64,000 bases of DNA, taken from positions 1,683,013-1,747,012 of the forward strand of contig LT598468.1 of NCBI GenBank assembly GCA_900074745.1, written 5' to 3'. Made by a program: the position numbers and the translations under genes. The DNA comes from Lachancea mirantina (taxonomy: Eukaryota; Ascomycota; Saccharomycetes; Saccharomycetales; Saccharomycetaceae). Positions within the stretch are counted from its first letter, which is position 1. Every line of letters begins with the position of its first letter. Below are positions 57,211 through 64,000 of the stretch, in pieces. The notes under the pieces were generated by a model that saw nothing but the letters and a program-made list of their open reading frames with translations, made no database searches and had not been told where the DNA came from.

Positions 57211-58962
57211 ATGCTAAAGAAAATCGCAGTGATTGGCGGCGGCCCAGCTGGAATATCGTTCGTTTATGAATCCTTGAGAGAAAAAAGCTGCCAATGGGAC
57301 ATTGTGGGATTTGAAGCTAAGAATGAGTTAGGTGGGGTGTGGAGTGGTCAGCCCAATTGCTCGAGGAAAAGCGATGCTGATTCAATTTCTGCGCTTGACA
57401 AGCTCAGATCACTTCCAAGCGATTTAGATATCCCCATCACTGCTGAAGAATTATTTCAGTACGGGTCACCTTTAACTGAAGGGAAAAGTACCGTGACAAG
57501 CCTGAAACCGCTTTTAGGCACCAGCGTCGAAAATCCGCTGCGATTGGTGCGGTCAAAATTGCTACGCGATGACATTATTTTGTCGTCAGAAACTGGGCTC
57601 TATTCGAACTTCACGTCAAATGTCTCAGGCAAACTTATGGAATTTGACTGTAGTGGAAGCTACTCTGATTGTGACGTTAAATCTAGCTCTTACCCGTTAA
57701 TCCCGCTCCCAGAAATAAAACGGAAAATAAAGGCATACATGGACAAGCGTAATATCAAGAGTTTCTACAGATTGGGAACAACAGTCGAATTTGTGGACAA
57801 AATATCACCTACCAAATGGATAGTTGTTGCTAAAGAGACCGAGAAGGAAAGTAAATTTGATAGATGGTACTGTGAAATATTTGACGCTGTCGTCATAGCC
57901 AATGGTCATTTTGGTATTCCCTATATCCCTTATTACATGAGCAGTTTGTCAGAAGAAGCTCCCGAAATCCATGAATTTAATGTGAAGTTTCCGAGTACTT
58001 TGTTACACGTTCGGGATATCGAGTCTTGGTACCAAAATTCACTTCCACGGATTAAGGAACAAAGTTTGGCAGGTAAAGAGCAAACGGTCGTTTTGGTGGG
58101 GAAAAGTTTCAGCTGCATGGATGTGCTCAAAAGGCTCATGCCTGTCAAAAACGCTTGCCCATCTTTGAGAATCGTCATTTCTTCGAATTTTCCTGCGATG
58201 CCGGAAAACGAGCTGAACCCCTTTAGTTGGTTCGACAAATGGCTAGTGGAAACATCCAATGTGCAACTCACGGGTGCCATCAAGAAATTCCAGAATTCAA
58301 GTGGACCTGGTCTCGAGTTTCAAGACGGCTACGTAGTAGAAAACCCCACGTCGGTGATTTTCTGTACCGGTTACCTCTTTAGTTATCCTTTTCTTTCGAA
58401 GAGGCTACTTGAAAGTTACAGAATTTTTGTTACCCCAGATCCGCAGACAACAGATGGCGCACCATCCAACATGTCACGCGTAACAGGTCTTTACCTCCAT
58501 ACTTTGTCAATTGCAGACCCAACGCTAGGGTTTATTGGAGTTTCTAGTAACGCGTGCTTTCAATCCTTTACGATCTCTTCTCTTGTTTTAATCGGTGCTT
58601 GGACTAAGTTTAACGACGCTCTGTCAAAAAATGACGATACTGGAAATTCTGCCCACAACGTTGCTTGGTCTCAAGTACTACCAGCAGTGGAAGAAGAGCT
58701 AGAATGGTCTCGCGAAAGATTATCAAAAGTTGGTAACACAGGTGCATACCATTTTTATCACCCCATCTCTTCTCTAAAAAGCGAATGGGTACGTTACTGT
58801 AAGGCTTTGGTTCTCGATCCCTGCAGGTTGGATAAAATTTGGCCCAACGAACCAGAATCGCTGGCTCAAATAGCTCTTGATAAGATCGAGGATCTATTTT
58901 ACCATTTGGTGAACCAAGTGTGGCATCCTCAAGGAAATCTGAACCAGGGCTCTCACGAATGA
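57211..58962 (+). CDS. Flavin-containing monooxygenase-like oxidoreductase
   Basis: The 583-residue product has an N-terminal FAD-binding motif IAVIGGGPAGISFVYE (GxGxxG) followed by LGGVWSG. A second Rossmann-type segment with VVLVGKSFSCMDVLKRL at about residue 293 probably binds NADP. FMO-family features include ANGHFGIPYIP near 230 and IFCTGYLFSYPFL near 385 (the ATG-motif region). LYLHTLSIADPTLGFIG follows, comparable with the end of S. cerevisiae Fmo1. It is about 150 residues longer than Fmo1 and clearly distinct. No such gene lies between NUF2 and NBA1 in S. cerevisiae, so it was lost there or gained here. Substrate is unknown. The ATG at 57211 leaves only four codons before the Rossmann fold. 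Confidence 0.8.
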   Translation: MLKKIAVIGGGPAGISFVYESLREKSCQWDIVGFEAKNELGGVWSGQPNCSRKSDADSISALDKLRSLPSDLDIPITAEELFQYGSPLTEGKSTVTSLKPLLGTSVENPLRLVRSKLLRDDIILSSETGLYSNFTSNVSGKLMEFDCSGSYSDCDVKSSSYPLIPLPEIKRKIKAYMDKRNIKSFYRLGTTVEFVDKISPTKWIVVAKETEKESKFDRWYCEIFDAVVIANGHFGIPYIPYYMSSLSEEAPEIHEFNVKFPSTLLHVRDIESWYQNSLPRIKEQSLAGKEQTVVLVGKSFSCMDVLKRLMPVKNACPSLRIVISSNFPAMPENELNPFSWFDKWLVETSNVQLTGAIKKFQNSSGPGLEFQDGYVVENPTSVIFCTGYLFSYPFLSKRLLESYRIFVTPDPQTTDGAPSNMSRVTGLYLHTLSIADPTLGFIGVSSNACFQSFTISSLVLIGAWTKFNDALSKNDDTGNSAHNVAWSQVLPAVEEELEWSRERLSKVGNTGAYHFYHPISSLKSEWVRYCKALVLDPCRLDKIWPNEPESLAQIALDKIEDLFYHLVNQVWHPQGNLNQGSHE

Positions 58963-59398
58963 TACACGGTTTATGCATACAGCAAACGTCGGATCTGGCG
59001 GCGCAATAATTAACAAAAAAAAGATTCAATAACTTTCAAAGATCTCATCTCACATATATACCCCCCAGCTCTCTCATTTGATAACAGGAATCAAGTATCT
59101 TGTAGTAGCTTGGTATGAAGCTTTGAACCGAGCTCATCGCTTGGCTTTGGGGGTTAGCTTGTTTTTTGTCAACAGGTTCACGTGATTTTGATCTCATAGA
59201 GGCCATCGCCTTTCCAATTTAGGATAAGTGATAAACAAGGCTTCCTCTATTCGAGGATCTTTTCAGCTAAAAAAGTCGATTAGGTTCAGTAAATACTACG
59301 ATGCATTGATAAGGTTTTAGTGATCTGAACGATTACCATTGTACTTTACGTGGTCACTAATACCAAATTATATCAACTTCAGATCAGACAAACCTATT
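58963..59398. other. Intergenic region upstream of NBA1
   Basis: A 436-bp region between two genes on the same strand. It contains TTCACGTGA at about 59178-59186 and AT-rich stretches suitable for the 3' end of the monooxygenase gene. No gene is visible. Confidence 0.4.
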
Positions 59399-61021
59399 AT
59401 GGCTGCGAACAGTAAGCGACTTTCGGAGATGATCGACTCCTTCTGCAGTGAGAGAAGCGACGATCTACTTCATATTCCAAGCCCAAAGAAAGAATCCCCG
59501 ACGAGAGAGCAAGAAAGCGGGTTTTCCATGGATCGGCGACATTTTTCGTTTGAAAAACCTGGTACGCTCCATGAACCAGGTCCTAATGCAAACCAATTCT
59601 CGTCGCCCAATTCTTTTGCAGAGCGCGGCAAAAGGGAAAGTATGATATCAGATTATTCTGCAAGCATTCATGAAGGCGTTCCAGTCGCGTTTATTGTCTC
59701 CAAATCCAATCCTCAAGACAGTAGTAGACAGCATGGTGCGCCTTTGGAAGAGAGCAGTTCAAGGGCAGCTGTAGGATCAAGCAATGGGGACGAAAACGGA
59801 CAATCTGATATGCCATCAAGAGTGCCTTCTACTTTGAAACTCGCTTTCATCGGCGATGGCAAGCACAAAAAGCCGAACTCGTCGATCGGATCAGGCAATC
59901 TCGCAAGTGAAAGTGGTCACTCTCACAATATTTCGAGCCACAGTGGTGCAAGCACGGTCCTGTCCGGCGGCGAGAATGCAAGACTTAACCGCTCTAAAGT
60001 GCACAATCCAGCACAGCAGGAAGATTACGGGGCCCAAATGCTTCTCGGCCCCGCCTTTGGCTCAGCCGACAAAGCTACGAATCATCCACAAATAATCTAC
60101 GAAGAAACGGCAAGCAACGAACTCGTCATCACATCGGGCGAAGAGAACGGCGAAATGCAATCAATAGCCTCCAGCGTCGTACCGCCTCTTGCCACGAGTG
60201 TTTTCGACAGTTCAGAGGGCCCCAGACCACCAGACCGTGCTTCGACCTCAGATTATCAGCCGTCTATTCCTCCTCGAAGCAGAAACCGGCCACCATCTCA
60301 CCTGTTCATCAAGGATACGCTTGATGACATACAGACTCAACTGGAGCAACACATGTCCCTCAAAGACTCCGTTTCCCGTGTGAGTACCAATAAGTCCACG
60401 AGCTACTACTCTGCTGCGGACCAAGATCAGAATGACCTCGAAGGTGACGCAATGGCCCAAGCCGAAACCGAAGATGACAGTTATTTAGCCAGGCCGCTTC
60501 CGAGCGTACCTGATGAGAGTAATAATGTCTCGATAGACAGAAACGAAACCCTCTTGGCATCACCCTCGATACGGCAACAGCAAAAGCTTGAACAACGACC
60601 CGAATTACCAAACCTGCCCCTGCCCCACATGGCAAATTTTAATGGAGAGGGTGATGAACCTCACTTGGCGAGTAATGATGACAGTAGGAATGCCAAAAAA
60701 GACGAGCATTTAACGACACCAGCGAGACAAAAAAAGGGCAAAATTAATACCACACATGAGAGCAAGCCAAAGCGTAGGCCGCGGTCTGAGATGAGACCTT
60801 TTGATATCGACACAATTTCTCAGCTACTCAATGTAACGAAGGGAACCATGATCGGATCAGAATTTGCCAATTTAGGAATGAGAGTAGAGGAAAAACGAGC
60901 GCTTGAACGATTGGTCGACTCTCTATCTCGGTTGACAGCTGATATGGTTCTCGATCCCGAAAGGTTTGAGGAAGGACTAAAGAGATTAGAGAAGGCAACT
61001 AGAGCTCTAGAAGGATTCTGA
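59399..61021 (+). CDS. NBA1: NBA1, bud-neck protein (Cdc42 negative polarity cue)
   Basis: Nba1 sits at the bud neck and old division sites and, with Nis1 and Nap1, keeps Cdc42 from being reactivated there. The open frame reaches a TTG; the ATG at 59399 gives 540 residues (501 in S. cerevisiae). The N-terminal MAANSKRLSEMIDSFCSERS is a typical Nba1 start. The long middle is Ser/Asn/Asp-rich and probably disordered. A conserved basic patch (KSKPKRRPRSEMRPF-type) leads to the C-terminal helical block DTISQLLNVTKGTMIGSEF and LERLVDSLSRLTADMVLDP. Identity rests on these ends and on position after NUF2 (YOL069-070). CDC42 lies about 30 kb away in this window. Confidence 0.8.
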   Translation: MAANSKRLSEMIDSFCSERSDDLLHIPSPKKESPTREQESGFSMDRRHFSFEKPGTLHEPGPNANQFSSPNSFAERGKRESMISDYSASIHEGVPVAFIVSKSNPQDSSRQHGAPLEESSSRAAVGSSNGDENGQSDMPSRVPSTLKLAFIGDGKHKKPNSSIGSGNLASESGHSHNISSHSGASTVLSGGENARLNRSKVHNPAQQEDYGAQMLLGPAFGSADKATNHPQIIYEETASNELVITSGEENGEMQSIASSVVPPLATSVFDSSEGPRPPDRASTSDYQPSIPPRSRNRPPSHLFIKDTLDDIQTQLEQHMSLKDSVSRVSTNKSTSYYSAADQDQNDLEGDAMAQAETEDDSYLARPLPSVPDESNNVSIDRNETLLASPSIRQQQKLEQRPELPNLPLPHMANFNGEGDEPHLASNDDSRNAKKDEHLTTPARQKKGKINTTHESKPKRRPRSEMRPFDIDTISQLLNVTKGTMIGSEFANLGMRVEEKRALERLVDSLSRLTADMVLDPERFEEGLKRLEKATRALEGF

Positions 61022-61443
61022 TGCTTGTCATAAATAGATCACCAAATAATTAACAAATTTAATGCAGCGATAACATAAAAAGAGCAAAGAACACAAACAT
61101 AATAGTTTTGGATGGAATTTACAAGCGGGGAGACATCAATTCAAGAAGTTTTTTTGCTGAATGAAGGGCGAAAGGCTACTTTTTTAATCAATAAGCGATT
61201 TGAGCCTTGTCGTCATTACGAAACCATAAAACCGAGCCTAGCAATTTGAACCAAAGAAGCTTGAGTAAAGCATTCTATTAATTGCTGGTGGTTATTAGGG
61301 AAACGCTCATGTTATGCCAAAAATTTAGGATACAATAGCGTCTAATTGATATTATCCAAGTCTATGAAGGAAGAAAATCTAATTTCGAATGAAGCTAGAA
61401 ACTGACAAAAAATCAGCACAAAGTAAGATAGACGTCGCTGAGA
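61022..61443. other. NBA1-MTF2 intergenic region
   Basis: A 422-bp AT-rich stretch between two genes on the same strand, including AATTAACAAATTTAATG soon after NBA1 and T-runs near 61150 and 61180. It carries the NBA1 3' end and the MTF2 promoter. I see no other feature. Confidence 0.4.
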
Positions 61444-62607
61444 ATGAAAGCCTTGCAAGGGCCACGCACCCTTCTTAGAAGATCTCTCTTTTCAGGAAAA
61501 CTATTCCAACAGGAGCGTTCGAGAAATGCTGCCAACCAGTTCAAGAATGATCCTGTCTCATCTGTTCAGGAACGAACACTGTTCGAACAAATATTCCTAG
61601 AAATTATGAAGAAAGATGAGAAAAAGAATGCACAGACGGGCCTCGGGCAGTCATTGCCAATAAAAACTCTACAGCGCATGGACAGTGCGGAAAACTTACA
61701 AATTGTTTTTGAAAAGAAAAAGCCGTCAATTTCTGATGCGAAACCAGCGGAGAATGGCATCGATCAGAAAGCTGTCGAAGAACACCAATCACCGCGCCTT
61801 ACTAAGGACGATATAAGGAGATATCCGGTTTCACTGACATCCACATACTTTGCTGAACAAGACGTATCCAAATCTGCTTTAAAGGGCCAAAATGTCTCTA
61901 GCCCTGACCTCAGGCTTAGAAGCACCGTCAAAGCAGAGACTGTGGAGAAGCTAGAAACCAAGGAAAAACTAAAAGCAGCCCTTCAAAAAGCTTTGAAGCC
62001 TCATCTGGAATTTTTGAGTCGAAAAATACATACTGATCAGGACTGCTTGAAACAACTGAAATTGTACTTCGATTTGTATGCCAAGACTGCAAACAGCACA
62101 GAAAAGCTCAATTCAGAAACCTTGAAACATGTTGGAGAGGCTTGCAGGCGCAGTCCCTCTTCCTTACCACAACCCTATACCATGACCCTTCCGTACATTG
62201 TAAAGCATCTTTTGAGTGATGAAGAATTTAGCTTTCCTCTAGACAGAAGGTACACGCTGATAACAGCAGTCTACACGTGGTGCAAACGCAACAGTGACTT
62301 GGAGCTCTATTTGATAGTTTGCAACGTCGATTTTTACAATTTGTTAATGAAGTATTCGTGGGAAAACTACCAAGATATCGCTCAGCTTCGTCAATTAGTC
62401 ACAGAAATGAGCGTCAACGGATTTCTAGGTGACGTCGATACTATTGAGATTTTACAAGATATTGTGCTAGAAGTCAACAACTCAAACATAGACAACAAAA
62501 CTGCTACAGACACCTATCCCGTGGATGCGCTGTGGTGCCAGGAAATTGTGGAGAACTTAAGATACATCGAACGATACCTCGCTAAGCTAAAGAGAAGTCA
62601 ACTATAA
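61444..62607 (+). CDS. MTF2: MTF2 (NAM1)-like mitochondrial RNA-processing factor
   Basis: Mtf2 couples mitochondrial transcription to mRNA stability and translation in S. cerevisiae. The 387-residue product (440 in S. cerevisiae) starts with a basic stretch without acidic residues, MKALQGPRTLLRRSLFSGK, that fits a mitochondrial presequence. The C-terminal half is helical, with PYTMTLPYIVKHLLSDEEF and FPLDRRYTLITAVYTWCKR, ending VENLRYIERYLAKLKRSQL. Sequence alone is weakly diagnostic. The call relies mainly on position between PRP11/NBA1 and FAD1, which equals YDL044C. The ATG is the first in frame. Confidence 0.72.
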   Translation: MKALQGPRTLLRRSLFSGKLFQQERSRNAANQFKNDPVSSVQERTLFEQIFLEIMKKDEKKNAQTGLGQSLPIKTLQRMDSAENLQIVFEKKKPSISDAKPAENGIDQKAVEEHQSPRLTKDDIRRYPVSLTSTYFAEQDVSKSALKGQNVSSPDLRLRSTVKAETVEKLETKEKLKAALQKALKPHLEFLSRKIHTDQDCLKQLKLYFDLYAKTANSTEKLNSETLKHVGEACRRSPSSLPQPYTMTLPYIVKHLLSDEEFSFPLDRRYTLITAVYTWCKRNSDLELYLIVCNVDFYNLLMKYSWENYQDIAQLRQLVTEMSVNGFLGDVDTIEILQDIVLEVNNSNIDNKTATDTYPVDALWCQEIVENLRYIERYLAKLKRSQL

Positions 62608-62749
62608 ACAACTAATCGCTCGTATGTGTCGATCCGAGTCAGGACACTATTTACGAGAGAGTCGTCGATTTTTGACCTCAACGAGCTCGCAAACTAGATC
62701 GCCGATCTAATAATTATTGCATCAGCGCTCGGCCGTCGTTCCATCACAA

Positions 62750-63664
62750 ATGACTTTGAGTTCAATAGCAGAGCACTGCTTCAATGTGACAAGAGGCTAT
62801 CTTTCCCTGCCAGATGAAACGGCTTTCATATCGGAAACAAAGGAAGCTATTAACCTGACGAGGCACCAGCTAATGGAGATCGTCTTTAAGCACTGGGATC
62901 CTTTTAGTAAGCAAATTTCGTTCTCGTTCAACGGTGGGAAGGATTGCCAAGTCCTTTTGATAATATATCTATCTTGTCTGTGGGAATTTTTCATGCAAAG
63001 CATTACAAACTCAGAGTTTCCTGCTCAATATCACAGATTTCCGTTCGAAACTCTCCCCACGGTGTACATAAACCGTGAAGAAACGTTTGAAACTCTCGAA
63101 AGTTTGATAGAATCAACGAGAATCAGATATTGCTTGTCCATTTACGAGTCTCCTCGAAATCAATCCACCATGCAAGCTGCCTTCAGCGACTACTTAGCTA
63201 AACACAGCGAAACAACAGCGATTGTCATTGGCATACGGCACACAGACCCATTTGGGGAAGACCTGGAGTGCGTACAGGAAACCGACTCCGATTGGCCAAA
63301 ATTCATGAGGATACAGCCGCTTTTGCACTGGAAGCTAGCAAATGTGTGGAGCTTTCTCATCTACTCGGGAGAGGAGATATGCGGACTATACGGATTGGGA
63401 TTCACGTCTATCGGTAGCGTAAACTCGACCATCCCCAATCCTTATCTAAAGGAAAGCCCTGACCATTACGGCTCATTCACCCACAAGGTGAATCATTTCA
63501 AAACAGAGCAGAATATGAGCTACAACGAAAGCCAGCGAGAAGGTATTAAAGTGTCATCAGTCTCAGCTAAAGACCTTGAAGTTGTGAGGTCCAAGGAAGA
63601 TACTAAATTTTTCCCTGGGTGGTACCTCATTGATGACGCACTGGAGCGGAAGGGAAGGATCTAA
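62750..63664 (+). CDS. FAD1: FAD1, FAD synthetase (FMN adenylyltransferase)
   Basis: Fad1 makes FAD from FMN and ATP in the cytosol. The frame opens at a TTG (62717); the ATG at 62750 gives 304 residues (306 in S. cerevisiae). The PAPS-reductase-like fold shows the nucleotide-binding motif SFNGGKDCQVLLIIYLSCLW at about 61-80. Next comes TVYINREETFETLE near 110, the conserved AIVIGIRHTDPFGE near 160 and MRIQPLLHWKLANVWSFLIY near 190. CGLYGLGFTSIGS near 212 and the C-terminal FFPGWYLIDDALERKGRI complete the pattern. It follows MTF2 on the same strand and converges on MRP10 with 71 bp between, as in S. cerevisiae YDL044C-045C-045W-A. Confidence 0.97.
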   Translation: MTLSSIAEHCFNVTRGYLSLPDETAFISETKEAINLTRHQLMEIVFKHWDPFSKQISFSFNGGKDCQVLLIIYLSCLWEFFMQSITNSEFPAQYHRFPFETLPTVYINREETFETLESLIESTRIRYCLSIYESPRNQSTMQAAFSDYLAKHSETTAIVIGIRHTDPFGEDLECVQETDSDWPKFMRIQPLLHWKLANVWSFLIYSGEEICGLYGLGFTSIGSVNSTIPNPYLKESPDHYGSFTHKVNHFKTEQNMSYNESQREGIKVSSVSAKDLEVVRSKEDTKFFPGWYLIDDALERKGRI

Positions 63665-63735
63665 TCATCGTCTTAATCATTGCAAGTATATAGAGAAGTT
63701 AAGACAAAGGACGCATTACATACAAGAACGACATT

Positions 63736-64000
63736 CTAGTCGTGAGGCTTTCCAGAGACTCTGTCGTACAACCTGGCAGCATGATAGTTTATATTACTTC
63801 TTTTCACGGTGGCTCCTTTACCCATCGCATTTACCGACGTACATGCCTTCAGATCCTTCGCGAGTTCTTCACAGGTGGCATTCATGTGTCCGTTCGATGA
63901 CCAGCATTGTAAAAGGTTGGACATAAGCACAAGGCATCTGTTAGCTTCTTGTTGAACAACAGGTTTTTTCACTTTCAGCCTCGGAAGAGGAGGCAGTCTA
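63736..64000 (-). CDS. MRP10: MRP10, small-subunit mitochondrial ribosomal protein (5' end beyond window)
   Basis: Mrp10 (mS37) is a twin-CX9C protein of the mitochondrial small ribosomal subunit, imported and oxidised by Mia40. The visible part covers 87 codons and is cut at its N-terminus by the window edge; S. cerevisiae Mrp10 has 95 residues, so only about eight are missing. The sequence reads [19 protein letters not shown], then the first pair [11 protein letters not shown] and the second [11 protein letters not shown]. It ends [22 protein letters not shown], nearly identical to the yeast end. A GTG codon at 63972 is an internal valine, not the start. Confidence 0.95.
   Translation of the reverse strand, partial: RLPPLPRLKVKKPVVQQEANRCLVLMSNLLQCWSSNGHMNATCEELAKDLKACTSVNAMGKGATVKRSNINYHAARLYDRVSGKPHD

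Noticed and set aside
1-64000. CRISPR arrays, bacterial operons, prophage or insertion sequences
   Set aside because: No regularly spaced repeats, no transposase or phage proteins; all genes are single eukaryotic yeast genes.

Overview
This window is nuclear DNA from a budding yeast of the family Saccharomycetaceae. Almost every gene has a clear Saccharomyces cerevisiae counterpart, the protein genes are uninterrupted, and the one tRNA carries an intron at the expected place. The gene order mixes, one with another, genes that in S. cerevisiae lie on two sister segments made by the whole-genome duplication. The left half alternates YDR205-213 and YLR228-237 genes, and the right half alternates YDL030-045 and YOL064-070 genes. 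Families that became pairs after the duplication (EST1/EBS1, UPC2/ECM22, SIR2/HST1) are present once. The species therefore branched before the duplication. A Lachancea-, Torulaspora- or Zygosaccharomyces-like genus fits, and the presence of kynureninase argues against the K. lactis type, which lost de novo NAD synthesis. I cannot name the species.

Left block, 1-34859: a THI7-type thiamine permease cut by the window edge; a 2.2-kb gene-free stretch with meiotic-type regulatory motifs; MSC2 (zinc transport); TOP3; an EST1/EBS1 gene; UME6; BNA5 (kynureninase); an ENA sodium pump; a 3.3-kb gene-poor stretch; MSS4 (PI4P 5-kinase); a probably broken gene; a CYSTM microprotein; tRNA-Ile(UAU) with an intron; GCD6; CDC42; TCP1; and UPC2/ECM22.

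Right block, 34923-64000: densely packed PRP9, DBP10, SLM3, MET22, GPR1, INP54, RIB2, NAT1, RTG1, SIR2/HST1, PRP11, NUF2, a flavin monooxygenase-like gene with no neighbour counterpart in S. cerevisiae, NBA1, MTF2, FAD1 and MRP10 (cut by the edge). The two blocks meet in the 63 bp between UPC2 and PRP9.

The genes are mostly housekeeping. Some functional links stand out: two SF3a splicing subunits (PRP9, PRP11); two salt-tolerance genes (ENA, MET22); a kynureninase with a Sum1/Ndt80-type site upstream of it, in the same window as the SIR2/HST1 deacetylase; a URS1 site in the same window as UME6; and RIB2, FAD1 and a flavoprotein within 17 kb. I found no CRISPR array, transposase gene or unambiguous new system. 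The least explained parts are 1626-3815, 18536-21875 and 24149-25126. Several open frames here begin at TTG or GTG, so for those genes I give the first in-frame ATG, which is the expected start in yeast.
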